DNA of 61,755 nucleotides from Phallus indusiatus (Eukaryota; Basidiomycota; Agaricomycetes; Phallales; Phallaceae). Positions 34,354 through 46,895 of this stretch are shown in pieces. Both the position numbers and the translations under genes were made by a program. Position 1 is the stretch's first letter, and every line of letters begins with the position of its first letter. The notes beneath the pieces are model-generated. The model did not search any database and had not been told where the DNA came from. It saw nothing but the letters and a program-made list of their open reading frames with translations. Where the stretch lies: positions 1 through 61,755 of the forward strand of contig JAQFWX010000185.1 in assembly GCA_027605045.1 (NCBI GenBank). Reading direction: 5' to 3'.

Positions 34354-35341
34354 ATTAATTAAATATTGGTTTCTTTTAAATTAAATAGAGCATCAATGTT
34401 ATTTGATATTATGCTAATATATTTAAATACTGGGCCGTTTGAATTACTTATATAAACAATTGAACGTTTTTGATTGTTAAATTAGCGAGCGTTGCATCAT
34501 ACCGACCTTCAATTTATAATATGCAAAGCGGATTTGGTGGTACTTCCGTTAGTTTTGCTCGGCTGACAGATTCAGGAGGGTGGTGAACATCACATGCATT
34601 AGAGTTTGGCCAATCGTCGTGTACCCGACAGAATTTAAAGCTTTTGCGGTCAAGTTCAAGCAGCCAAGCCAAGAAACTGGCACTGTTACTCATCGTAATC
34701 GTACCCATGACATATCTTTATGAATGCCTCATACCCCATTTGGATGGACCAACGATACTTGATTGACGGATCAAATGGCCTATTCAAAAACCTACGCTCA
34801 AACCCAATGCACCTCTCCAGGTTACCCCACTGGCAGTCAGTGACTGCGCGGCCATTCCTACCGTGTTTCATTGGAAAGTCTTGACCACGATCACTCAAAT
34901 TTGAATATTTGCACCCATTTATTTCATCTGTGTCCAGATCAAATCTTTGAATTAATTTCATAGCCATGTTGTATAGGGTAAAGTGGATATCAAGTGCCCG
35001 AAGCGCCGTCACCGCTCGTTGTTTGGGAGTTGTGTTTTTTTAAAAAAAAAATTCAGGTTGTTCTATGTCTTCAATCAGTCAAGGCGTCTCAAGCTCTCAA
35101 GCCCTGACAGGCTCATCCCGGACGCACGGAGTCCGGATTATCCTCATGCGAGTCTTTCAACAACCAATGTTAACATTAATTTCTCACCATAGAGCAGACA
35201 ACAATAGCTCACTGCGCTTACTGTTCTCTGCTACAACTTGAATAGGATGTTTGTTTCACAATCCCACATATTGAAAGGAGACTTTCAAACCAATAAGAAT
35301 TAACCGGCTACTATAATAAATAACAAACCTCAATGTAATAA
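34354..35341. other. AT-rich spacer between peroxidase and amidase genes
   Basis: The convergent 3' flanks of the two genes are AT-rich. Between them lies a minus-strand coding remnant listed separately (34514-35035). T10 and A-rich runs occur near 35038-35052. Confidence 0.5.
34514..35035 (-). pseudogene. Decayed coding fragment, family not recognised
   Basis: A minus-strand frame from about 35035 to 34686 reads as ordinary protein (TPKQRAVTALRALD, GQDFPMKHGRNGRAVTDCQWGN, FDPSIKYRWSIQMGYEAF) and lacks an ATG start. It stops after GYDYDE, and a second frame (34708-34514) continues with AWLLELDRKSFKF and CRVHDDWPN. There is an upstream in-frame stop in an A-rich run. It looks like the inner part of a gene broken by a frame change and lost at both ends, or exons of a gene I failed to assemble. 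I do not recognise the family. Confidence 0.3.
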
Positions 35342-37242
35342 TTAAGAACCAAGAACATCTACCCATCCCTTTCCTCTTTGCCTCTGCGACCCCCAAATTT
35401 CGTCCCAGTCATGCCCAAGCCGCAGTAAAAGATCCTCAGAACCCCATTCACCCATGCCCATAAGTCCAATAGGCATTTTCTTGATTTCTTTACCACCATC
35501 AGTGCTACCAACTTCCACATACCCACAGGGCATGCTGATAGCAGGACATCCCGTCCAATTAGCCAGGTAAACATATGTCATCGTGCTAGACGCGCCACCT
35601 GAATCACACAAACCGGCTGAACCTTTGATACCTGCACCAGAAGGAATTCTCAGTCCAGCACCAGGAGTGGTCGGTGTGAGAATAATAAGGCCTGGATGAG
35701 TAGTGTAAAGGTGGGAAAGATGTTCCATCATTTGTGTTCGTAGACGATTTGCACTAATGAAATCGTACGAGCTCGTTCGGGAAGATACGGATGCGAGTAT
35801 TTTGGTGTACGGTGTGAGACCTGCTGTATCAGCTCCCGCGGAGCATATTATAGATGCGAGTTCTGCTAGGATAATTTGTCGGTGTGCTGCTTGATTGGCA
35901 CTGAGATAAGGAAGTGTGATGTTGACGACTTGATAGCCCTTTTTTTGGAGTAGCCTGACTGAAGACTCGAAAACGGAGCGAATCTGTGAATCGCAAGGAT
36001 CAAGCCATGGGATGCAGATTCCCAGAACTCTCTGAGAAGGAACTGGGATGCGTCCCGGTGGGGAAAACAATGCTGACGGCGAACTATCGAATTCGTTTCC
36101 TTCTTCCGGGGTAGCCATAATACGATACCCGAGCTCTAAATCATTGATGGTGGCGGCAAGAGGCCCAACTACTACTACTGATGGGGCAGCACAGAATGAC
36201 GGGTGTGTGCTGACTCGACCATGGGAGGGTTTGATTCCCCAAATACCGGTAGCAGCAGAAGGAATACGAATGCTCCCACCCCCATCTGAGCCGACAGCGA
36301 ATGGGACAAGACCGGCTGAAACACATGCAGCTGAGCCAGAAGAGGAGCCACCAGTGTAGTAGTCTGTATTATAAGGATTGGAAGGTGTACCCCAATGAGG
36401 GTTATCACCGGACGGGTCAAGTCCTAATTCGGGCATGTTGGTTTTCCCTAGGAAAATCATACCGGCATCCAGCAGCTTCTGAACGCAAAATGAAGTAAAT
36501 GTTGCAGGTGACCCCTTGGCTTTTGTGCGCCGTGCTGCTTGTTCACTAGAAAGACCGTGCGTTGTGGGTAGTCCTTTGACGTCTATTTCATCTTTGACAG
36601 CGAGAGGCACGCCATCAAGTGGCAGAGGATTACCCGCTTTATACCGTTCGGTTGAAGCTGCAGCTTCTGCAAGGATGGTTTCGCGTGATACAAGGGAGTT
36701 GAAGTAGTGTGCTTTGAGAGAATCAGTAGAGAGAATCTCGAGAATCTTTTCAACCACTTTCGTAGGCGTCGTTTTCCCAGATTTATAGGCAGCGACGTAG
36801 TCGGACGCCGAGTAGAATAACGGGGCGACAGATTCAGAATCATGCTGTGTTGCGAATGTGGAAAATGGGTCATAAGCTGACGGCGCTGTCGATGACTCGT
36901 TGACCGGGGGAGAAAGAGGAACGACGGTTGGGTCAAAGCATGGCGCGATACTCTTTAGAACGCCCTTTTTCTCCAAAGTTGTCGCAACTCCCAGTTCAGC
37001 GTTATTCCAGAGAATGGTTTGGACAGTTTTAAAGATTGACACGCTATTGTGATGGAAGTTAAATCAACCATTGAACCAGGTTCAGGAAAAGGGAGAAAAA
37101 ATCACATATGACTAGCCATATGCAGCTGAAAACCCGTCAAAGCAGGCGCATATTTGCTGTCGTCTTTGTACTCTGTCTCTCGGCCTTTAGTTTCTACCGG
37201 TTTGGGATACCTGAGAAAGGGCGTCTGGGGTGTTGGAGGCAT
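35342..37242 (-). CDS. Amidase-signature-family hydrolase
   Basis: Cuts amide bonds (R-CO-NH2 or related) using a Ser-Ser-Lys triad. Two exons: 37242-37106 and 37043-35342, 612 residues, slightly long for the family. The 62-bp intron joins MAS-H-I to VSIFKTVQTILW. The amidase signature is intact: the Lys in GVPLAVKDEIDVKG (about residue 196), GGSSSGSAACV (about 277-287) with the cis-Ser, and GSDGGGSIRIPSA with the nucleophilic Ser near 303. The ATG at 37242 opens MPPTPQTPFLRYP, a common N-terminus in fungal amidases; the longer frame upstream has no ATG. No signal peptide is evident, so it is probably cytosolic. Substrate cannot be inferred. Confidence 0.92.
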
Positions 37243-38000
37243 TGTTGGGAATTCGAGGAGCGTTTCAGTGACGAGTGCTAGTGAGAAACGAGAGAATAAA
37301 TCAGATTTAGCGCGTTTATTTAGGCCAATGATGTTCCTGGCACGAACCGACAATTGCCGAGCTATTGGTCTGACATAATCATCAGATTCAAGCTATCTGG
37401 CAGTTGTTTTGGCAATGTATATAATTGATTCTAAGCAACTTGTACCAGGTTCGTTGCGCTAGGCGTACGTCAGAGGAAAACATCTTCTGCTAGGAAATGT
37501 CTATGTACCTTGCTTTGACACTGCCCCGGCCCATCAGTCGACTGATCTTTTCGTGTTTGGTACAGCAACGAGAATCGCGATGGTTTCATGGCTCAAAACG
37601 GCCAGCGCAACGGAGTCCTCTGACGTGTTCCTTTTTCTCAAGGGTCGGAATCGTTCGTATTTGGCTTTTGCAAGGCACTAATCTCCGGAGCAGTCCGTGG
37701 TCAACTTGGAAGCGTTTGCACCTCGGTTAATGGGCGCCTAATTGCACCTCAAGCTTAGGGGTGGTGTGTATTAGGTGTTCCTCCGGCATTCGCTTATCCA
37801 ACTACAACACATTGAAATAGAAACAAAGAAAAAAACACAGTGTATTCGTACTAATTACAACAAGACGTACTTAATAAACACAGAACCCGATTCCTGAACA
37901 TCAAAGTGAGCAGAGTCAAACTGACATGCCAGGTTTGATGAGAGTTGCAGAACGTTATCCAGGGAGGCTTTTTGGAATCATCCGTAGTAGAGCCGTTTAT
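37243..38000. other. Intergenic region
   Basis: Upstream region of the amidase and 3' flank of SmD2. I see no gene in it. A plus-strand frame at 37497-37730 is unlike any protein I know. Confidence 0.5.
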
Positions 38001-38623
38001 TTAAGCGGTGTTTCGTAGTACTGCCAAGTTATCAGCTTAAGTAGATACGACGAACAACAATAAACATACTTAAAATGACTGAATCACCCCTAGTTATAAA
38101 ATCGTAGTATTAATGCGTGTTATGAAAGAGAGAAAACGCGCAATAGCATTCACCGTAAAAACATTTTGCTGATGAACCGGTCTTTATTGACTGGCTTTTT
38201 GTTCTTGCCTTTTGGCACCTCCGTCCACATCTGAAACAAAACACATGAATAATGATGGAAGTTTATAACAACAGTTAGGAGGATAGTAACCTCTTTCACG
38301 TTTTCCAACACCTAACAGCATAGTCAGACACGTGAAAATAGCAAATCCAAATTCAGCAAAACCCACCATATTACTATGTCTATCGAATGCTTTGACACGG
38401 GCCAGCAATTTTTTATTATTGCGGAGGGAGATAAGTACCTGTGTATGATTTCGGACAGATTGTTGTAAAACCGATAGTGGCCCTTGGCTGATTTCGTGTT
38501 CTTCTAATTGTCGTAGCTGTGCCTCATCGAGTTCGGATTTTGGAACATGAACGTACTGACTGTTGTGCAATTACATGAAGTGATTTAGCATCGTGAAATT
38601 AGGTTTTGAAATGCATACCTCAT
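38001..38623 (-). CDS. SMD2: Small nuclear ribonucleoprotein Sm D2
   Basis: One of seven Sm proteins forming the ring on U1, U2, U4 and U5 snRNAs in the spliceosome. Six exons for 111 residues: 38623-38619 (5 nt), 38559-38367, 38311-38291 (21 nt), 38230-38154, 38089-38070 (20 nt) and 38020-38001 (20 nt). The product is nearly canonical: [37 protein letters not shown] (Sm1), [21 protein letters not shown], then [21 protein letters not shown] (Sm2). The tiny exons were found because each supplies a missing conserved piece at the right phase. One donor is GTTACT, unlike the GTRNGT norm. It diverges from pescadillo, with 165 bases between start codons. Confidence 0.93.
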
Positions 38624-38788
38624 GACTGTTTTTTGGCGAAAGTTTCAGGAAAGCGTTGGGACGTCGATGGCAGTCGGACTTCTAAATTTTGGTGCTTTGA
38701 GTCGGTCAATTCTCTTCAAGTGCTCCGACTAGTCTGAACGAGTCGCAGTTCTCGAATTCCAAACTCAACTCAAAGATTTCTTCGTTTT

Positions 38789-41018
38789 ATGGGTCGATTA
38801 AAACAAAAGGGAAAGGCGGGCGCTGCTAGAGCCTATGTCACCCGTTCTCAGGCTGTAAAAAAACTGCAATGCTCTCTTGCTGATTTCAGACGGTTATGTA
38901 TTCTAAAAGGTATGAATATTTTTCTCTTATGATAGAAAACATTGTAAAGACCCTTTAACGCACAGGCATATTTCCTCGCGAACCCCGCCATCGCAAGAAA
39001 GCCAACAAAGGCTCAAGCGCACCAACCTCGTTTTACTACGCCAAGGATATTGCTTACCTAGCACACGAACCGGTTCTTCGAAAACTCAGAGAACATAAGG
39101 CTTTTGCCAAAAAGCTTTCTAGAGCTTTGGGAAGAGGAGAATGGAGCAGCGCAAAAAGCCTGGAAGACAATAAACCTGTGTACACTTTGGACCATATTGT
39201 TAAGGAACGGTATGTTGTCTATTTGCATCTGAATCTTGTTCAACCCTTTTGATCGCTTTTCTTGGCAGATACCCTACCTTTATAGATGCGCTTCGTGATA
39301 TAGACGATGCGCTATGTCTTGTCACTCTCTTTGCGAACTTGCCGTCAAATTCCCGTATCCCTTCATCACTCATCGAAAACTGCACTCGGCTTTCATACGA
39401 ATGGCAATTATATATCATGCGTTCTCAGACCTTGCGGAAAGTCTTTCTATCGATAAAAGGCATTTATTATCAAGCGGAGGTGCTTGGTCAGCCCATAACC
39501 TGGCTAGTTCCATATATGTTTACACAGAGTGTAGGTATTCCTCGTCTTTATTATAACTGTTTTTTTTAGATCATTTTATTTCTAGATCCCCTCGGATGTT
39601 GACATTCGTGTAATGTTGACTTTCCTGGAGTTTTATCAAACATTACTAGGTTTCGTATTCTTTAAATTGTATACCGACATTGGACTTGTCTACCCTCCAC
39701 CAATGGACATGTCGAAAGTCGAAGCTGCCGCCGGTGTCGGAGCATTCAGCCTTCAATCAAGAACTAACAACACAATACCGACATCCGCCCAGGACACTGT
39801 GAAAGTAGCGGGGAAAAATATCTCAGGAAAGGATGTCCGAAAAACTATCAAGAGTATCGAAGCTTCCGCTGCGGCTGGAGAGGATATTCCAGAGTCGGCT
39901 GTCGCCTCGGTAGAAGCAAATGAGGCTAGGAAAAATGATGTGTCTGGAGATGACGATTTTGTACCCCAACCTTCAAAAACACAGCCGGACGAAGGAACAT
40001 CTACTGCGTTGCCGTCTCTTAAAACGTTGATGGAGCAAGCTCCGTCAGTTAACACACAACTTTTCGCGCCGTATACATTTTTCATATCCCGCGAAACTCC
40101 ACGGCCGTTAATGGAGTTTATTGTTCGGTCGTTTGGTGGACGGATTGGATGGTCTGTTTCACAAGGCAGTGGTAGTCCCTTCAAAGAAGATGACGAAAGT
40201 ATAACACATGTTATTGTCGATCGGCCTGTTCAGCAACAAGGAGAGCAGAGTCAAGAACAATCTCAATCTCAGCCACAAATTGAAGAAACAGAAGAACAGC
40301 GACGATTGCGTCTTCGGAGGAAATACGTTCAGCCTCAATGGGTTGTGGATTCTGTCAATCAAGGAAAGATTCTTCCTGAAGAATTGTATGGACAGGGCAA
40401 ACCGCTTCCTCCACATTTGAGTCCTTTCGGTGTTGAGGAGGGAGCCTATGATCCCGCGGATGCGGTCATGAACGAGGGTGAAGCTGAAGAGCTAAGTGGT
40501 GACGAGGAAGAGGAGGCGGCGAAAGAGGAGGTTGCGCTGATCGAGGAAGACGACATTCCGGAGGAGGCCGAGGAGGTCGACGCACTCCGTACTGCCGAGT
40601 TGAAGGCTGAGGCCGCTGGTGTAGATTACGACGCGTTCGAGAAGGCTATTAAAAAGAAGACCAAGAAATTGGAAAAGGAGAAGAGTTTGAATAGGTAAGG
40701 AGTCTCCCGCGTTATTTGATTTTGTCTGATTCTGGTGGCTGATTTGTTATTCTTTTTCCTGTTTTTGTTTCAGAACTGCACCTGAGCCTGATATGAGGAA
40801 GATGATGTTGAGCGGCAAGAAACGGAAGTTGTATGAGAAGATGAAGTATACCGAACAGAAGAAGACGCATGAGGTCGGTTTATATTTTTTTTCACCGTGA
40901 AATTTCGATTTTATATTATGTTAACACCGTTTTTCTTTTACAGCGTGAGGAATTGAAGAAACGGAAAGAACTTCTCAATAGAGAGAAGAAGAAAAAGAGT
41001 ACCAAAACATCATCTTGA
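38789..41018 (+). CDS. NOP7: Pescadillo homolog, ribosome biogenesis
   Basis: Member of the NOP7-ERB1-YTM1 (PeBoW) complex needed for 27S pre-rRNA processing and 60S subunit assembly in the nucleolus. Six exons: 38789-38909, 38966-39209, 39269-39530, 39586-40694, 40774-40873 and 40944-41018; 636 residues. The pescadillo N-terminal domain covers roughly 1-285 ([69 protein letters not shown] across exons). A BRCT domain follows at about 367-460, with ITHVIVDRP and the Trp of QPQWVVDSV. The C-terminus is acidic, then Lys-rich coiled coil. All family landmarks are present. Confidence 0.95.
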
Positions 41019-41350
41019 TGGGAAGAGATGTCACTCGGAAATTCATATACTGTTTAGTTTCCGCCTCTAATCTAATCAAAAGTATCTGTTGTATACAACC
41101 ACGTTCATAATTACAAATGAGCTAGTCACTGCCACTGGCTTCATAAATTTCGGACTCGGAGGGATTCTTTCATCCCTCTCAGCCGGTCACACGCGTGACA
41201 AGGGTGTAGCGATGACACGGTGGTATTTCACAGGTCCCAGTGTCTATTCTATCTTCACCCAACCAGAAAAATTATAATCTCAAGCCTGCCAAAAAACGTC
41301 AAGCCCGGGCTCACACTGGCCATCTCTCCAGTTGTACGCGCTCGACCCGC

Positions 41351-44300
41351 ATGGCGGGTCTATTCGAACTGCAGCTTCCCAATGAATCTCCTCGTCGATC
41401 TAATGATGCTCCCCGGGCGTCGGTAGCCGCTGTCAGGACTCCCCATTCCCGTATGCAATCTCCCCCACATCAAGTCTCAGCTAGGGAGATTGTGAATCAG
41501 GTCAAGGAGAAACAGCGGCAGCAGGATGAGCAGCGGCAAACATCGACAGCGTCGCATTTCACCACTCATGCATCAAACCTGTTCTCCTGGAGACGCAAAG
41601 GGGCGACGCTACCCCAAGACTCACCCCGCATCTCGTCGGATAGCTTAAATGGCTATTCGTCAGATACTCTGCAGAACCGCTCTACTCATGCTACAATTCG
41701 TGATTTGACCAGACGGTCGGCGACGACGACGTCGAAAACCCGGCGCTCGCTGACACAGTCTCCTCGGCAATCACTTACGCTGGATATTGTTGAGAGTGAG
41801 AGTGCAAGTCCCACTGTATCTTCGCCTCCTGGAGCAAACCTTCCGAACGCCAACTTTAATACCCAGAAACATATTAATAATCATAATAATACTGCTACTT
41901 CTGCCTTGGCTCAGGCTGGATTCAGCCTCAGTATTCCCTCGATAGTTTTCCCCAATCCTTCCCCTTCGATGGCTTCAACTATAAAGCGCAAGAAAACCAA
42001 CGCTGTCCCTCGTCCTGGTACATCCCACGGTCATGAGATGTCTGCCAATTCGTCCTCCACCGTCACACCACACTCGGGAGATGGGACAATGAGGAGAGTC
42101 AAGAGCTTCACAAAACTTGGAGATGCTGTGGACAATCAAGAGATTATTAACCGTGATCCAACGCCAACTCCTGGTGATATTCTAGTGTTTTCCCGTCATC
42201 CCTCGAAAGGCTCTGCCTTGACGCGTTCCATGCCTGAACATGGCCCAAGTTTCGGTTCTGCAATGGCACCAAATTCGTCGGCGTTTTCGTTTTTTTCTAA
42301 AGGAAAGTCGCGCGAAATCGCGTCGGATAGAGAAGACGTGCCAGTTACCGTGCCGCAGAACAACGAGCCTCAAAGAGGACGAACAGATGTAGCGTCGACT
42401 GTCCATGATACGGCTCATAAAGAGCGGGAAAAATCAGTGACGAGGCGTTTAACATGGTGGCCCCGTCGGAGGGTTGATTCATCTGTAGCTCCGAGACCTT
42501 TGCCTCCTGCTACTGATCCTCCACCAATACCGGCTCGGTCTCAAGATCGACCTGCTCCTGTCAAAGTCTCCCTTCCATCTCTACCATCATTCAGACCTTT
42601 CTCACCTCTTATGACTGACTCCCGAACGCCAGATGTCAAACCTCCTCGAAATTCCTCTGACATGAAAGACGCCAAGCATACAGATTCTCAATCTTCAGTT
42701 AGGCGAAGGCATTCTCTCAGTGGCCATTCAAATCAATCACATTCAACCATCAAACCTATTCCGTCTAGTAGACCGACCTCGCAGACGTTCTCCGCATCGC
42801 ACAGATATTCATTATCGCTAAATGCATCGGAACACGGTCATTTACTAATAGATGGAGCTCTCTCTCAAAACCCTCACTCTATTTCAACTTCGCTGGATAG
42901 TTCCTCTCCTCAAGCATCTTCTGCAACCTTTGCAACTCCTCCATCACCGTCCACCAGCACAAGAACCAGATCAAATACCCAAACATCTAGTAATTCATTA
43001 TCTCAAGTTAATCGTGACACACCGTTATTACTTCGTCAGCCACTCAATCGACCGATTTTATCTGGGGAACGGGAACCTGTGGACCCTTTCCATTCGTTGC
43101 GTCCTTCCGCCCCTGCTCAAGAGGTTTCAAACCACAAGTCACCTGCACCTTCACGCTCCCTGCCTGAGCCGTCAACTACTCCAGTAAAGTCTGCGGAAGG
43201 TGTACCCACGAGTGCAAATAAATTATTATCAGGGACTACTTCAAATGGCAGTTCTCTCCCATCTACCCCTCCGTCTGCGGTCTCTACTCGGTTACTACGC
43301 CGGCTCTCTACCACATTATTTCCTTCTACCCCTCCAATGTTGACGACGCCTATTGAAAGATCGTCTATAGATCTTTCTTCTTCCTCTTCTAACCTGTTCA
43401 ATGGTGTTAATGTCGCTTCTGGCGTAACTACCCCTCGCACTAGTGCTGGTGGATCTAGTCCCTCTAGATCCAAGGAAAATCTGGCGCAGTTCGGTTCCAA
43501 TCGAAACTCAGTTGAAGAAGCAAAGGCTAAGCCACCTAAAGTCACATCCCGTCTTCCAGAAGAGACAGCGGAGGACTTTTTACTCAGGTTGCTTTCGACC
43601 GTGACGAGAGCTGAAGTGGCGCATGTTTTGGCATCTAGGTATATTGTTTGCTTGTCGTTATTCGCGAAGGTCTAATGCTTTGTGGACAGCGGCGATGAAT
43701 ATTATACTCAAGCTTTACGACTATTCTTGACACGTTTCAAATTCTCGGAGGAACCCATAGATGTAGCTTTGCGACGGCTATTGATGGAGATCGGTCTACC
43801 CAAGGAGACACAGCAAATAGACAGGATGATGGAAGCCTTCGCTGCCAGATATCTCGAATGCAACTTGGATTTATTTACCGACAAAGGTATGTGTCTCCTT
43901 TGCCTGAAATATCTGAACGGACTAATGAGTTTGATTTTAGATCATCCCTATATATTAGCTTTCAGCTTGATCATTCTACACACAGATGTATTTAACAAGT
44001 CCAACAAGAACAAAATGACGAAAGCGGATTATGTCAAAAATACCAAATTACCGGGCGTATCGCCCGAGATGTTGGAGGTATGTGTACGTTGTTCGCTATT
44101 TTCTTCACCAATTAACCAGAATTTCTTCAGTATTTTTACGATAATATTATTTTCGCGCCGTTTATATTCATAGAAGATCCAGCGGATGGTACCACTGGCA
44201 AAGCTACTGCGGACAGTTCGCGACTGACTGCTGTTGGTTCACCCCCTGCCAACCAAGGAAACGGAAGTAGTGCTAGTGTATTATTGGGCAGGACGAAAAT

Positions 44301-46464
44301 AGATCCCTACTATCTTATTACTCAAGTACGCAGCTTTACGTTTTAGCTTTTTACTTTGACTAATGCGATCTATCCAAGAATATGCTAGGTCCTCTTCGGG
44401 CGGATATCAACAGTAAAATTCCTCTCTATAGCCCTTATCTCTTTGAAGGGACAGACTGGCCGTGGGATATATTGGGCCTTCATACGACGTTTGCTCTAGC
44501 TCGAGTCTTTTATGTCAGTTTTGAACCGCCGTCCCCAGCTACCCCTGTTACTCCTGTGTTACCAATAACACCTGGAAGACGCAAGTCTGTTGCTGTTTCC
44601 GTACCATTACCTGTCAATTTGGGACCTTTCATGGGCTCTTCGGCGCCGTTACCAGTCGAGATTCTTCCGACCCCTCGAGCATCGTTGGTCATCACCCCAG
44701 CTAAGCATGGTGCAAAAGCGTTCAAAATTGCGAAAGTCGGGATTTTATTGCGCAAGGGTTCGTGATGTTAAATCGTTCTGTAACTTTTTTTCTTTAACTC
44801 TAAGTATAGATGATACTATTGATGGAGGTAGAAGATCGACGAATCGCAAATGGCGGGAGTTTTCTGTCGTATTGACAGGATCGCAACTCCTCTTCTTTCG
44901 AAGTGCTGCTATCGCTAGTAACCTTGGTTTAACTGAAGATGATGAGTCGCGTCGCGTCGAGACAGAGGAGGCCTTGTTAAATCCCGATGACGTTTTGATT
45001 CTCTCCGACTCTATCGCTCTCTACGATCGCACTTACACCAAAGTAATTGTTGCATTCATTTTATAGTTCATGATACAATATTGATGGAAATTATAGTATC
45101 CCAATGCTTTCAGATTCTTTATGCCTAATGGTAGACAGTTTATATTACAAGCGCCTAGTGAACCCGTTAGGAACGAATGGATCTCTTCAATCAACTATGC
45201 TTGTTCTTTCAAGTCGGCCGGTGTCCATATTCGTGGCATTGGAATGTCCCATAAGGATATCGAATTAACGGGCCTCGCAGCGGCCGCTTCGCATTTGAAG
45301 GATCTTCGTGCCTCTGGGAAACCTAATTCAACAGCTAACACCACAATCCACTCTTTTACCACGCCAAATGGTCAATCTCGTAATGGCACCGTTTCCAATT
45401 TATCTGTGCAGCCCATCGCATCTTCGCCTAACAGACTTGTAGTCGTATCCAATCAGGTCGACCTTGAGAGTCCCAGATCGCTTCAAATGGAGGAAAGCAG
45501 ACTTTTCAAAGCGACATTTGATGAAGTAAAGGCTGAGCTAGCCCATTCAGCAGGGATAGATCAACCTCATGGTCGATCTCGTACTGTTAGCATGGGTAGT
45601 CGACCTGCGCCAACCAGAAAAATAACTCGACCTAGCACAGCCGGCTCCATGGCGAAAAGCTATGACTCTCATTCTTCTTCGCCCACATCTCGTTCGAGAA
45701 GGGATGTGATCCAAGCACATGTCGATACATTGGATGAGAAGATAAAGGAGATGCAGCTTGAGCTCGAAGAAGAATTGCGACTCTCACGCAATCTTGCTAT
45801 CCTCACACCGTTTCAGCGTTCGACACGAGATCGTATACAAGCGGCTCTCATTCCCCTGGCGAAAAAAGTCAGCTCGTTACGGATTGAAATTAGCAAGTAT
45901 ACATGCTACCGCTTCGTGTTATTAAGCGATCTAGCTGAAGAGGAACGTCAATGGGAACAGGCGAAACGGGATGCTTTACAAGCGGCGTCTCGTAGGCTGA
46001 GCCTGGACGCCGATACTTCCCTGGACACCTCTCAAGAAATGTCTTACACAGCAGACGATGCGGATAAGCAGGTCAAGGTTTCTCGGTCGATTTCCACCCT
46101 CGAGTCTTTTTACTCTTCCTCCGAGAAAAAGACAATTTCGGTGACAACGAAACCATCCTTGCTTGCTATCACGACCGATCTCCCAACCTTAAACGGTCAA
46201 TCTTCTGAATTACCTACTCCTGCCGTGACTCAATCTCCATCGGGGGTGTTAGAGTCGATGGATGTAGCTGGTGAACTGCATGAGCGCTTTTATAGCGCCG
46301 TGGAGAACATTGATGAGGTTGCAGAAGAATGGAGTGCGACACGAGCTGCGAAGCGAGTTTCACTTGTTCGAGTGCCATCAAACGTGAAGCCTGGACGAAC
46401 TCTTCGAAACGTTAGCGATAATGCCCCACAATCTCTTTTCGGTGATGAAAACAATCCGCATTGA
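41351..46464 (+). CDS. Sec7-PH domain ARF guanine-nucleotide exchange factor
   Basis: Predicted activator of ARF-family GTPases in membrane traffic or cell polarity, of the Syt1/Yel1-like fungal type. Seven exons: 41351-43638, 43690-43886, 43941-44077, 44131-44325, 44379-44757, 44810-45042 and 45097-46464; about 1598 residues. Residues 1-730 are disordered, rich in Ser/Pro/Thr. The Sec7 domain (about 735-885) has LRRLLMEIGLPKETQQIDRMMEAFA, keeping the Glu expected as the catalytic finger, and PYILAFSLIILHTDVFNKSNKNKMT. A PH domain (about 1050-1170) is split by an insert and ends RNEWISSINYA. A coiled coil follows at about 1345-1450. The ATG at 41351 is the first in frame. The C-terminal region is again Ser-rich. 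Confidence 0.9.
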
Positions 46465-46895
46465 GGCATAGAATGGATTCGAGTGTCTTATTGTCATATT
46501 GCTTTCCATTGTTCTCATTCAACTTTCACTTCGTTATCATGTATCTTATTAATAAATAGCATCTACAATCAATTGGAATCTAATCGATATCTGACCAATC
46601 ACCTCCCCGGTGTAATAATAAAGGGAACACTTCTAATTACTTTAGGAATGATTCACGGACCCACCCGAGTGGAATTGCTGAAAGATACGTTAACTTCCGG
46701 CTGTTAGCTACTGCCGACAGCACCATGGATTCGCCTCGAGGTTTCAGGGCCCTGGCTCGCCTGTCAAACACTGGGCAAAATTATTAGGTTGTATTTATAT
46801 AGTATTTGGTATTTGAAATTAGCGCGGACCAAGCTGTTGATCAAATATAAGGTTCGTTCAACTCCTTAGCATACTTTTTGCCTTTTCTCCTCTAC
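46465..46895. other. Intergenic region
   Basis: 3' flank of the Sec7-PH gene and promoter of the first CorA-like gene. Nothing else can be seen in it. Confidence 0.5.

Noticed and set aside
37242..37353. Upstream extension of the amidase N-terminus
   Set aside because: The longer frame starts only from a non-ATG codon; the ATG at 37242 gives the usual fungal amidase N-terminus.
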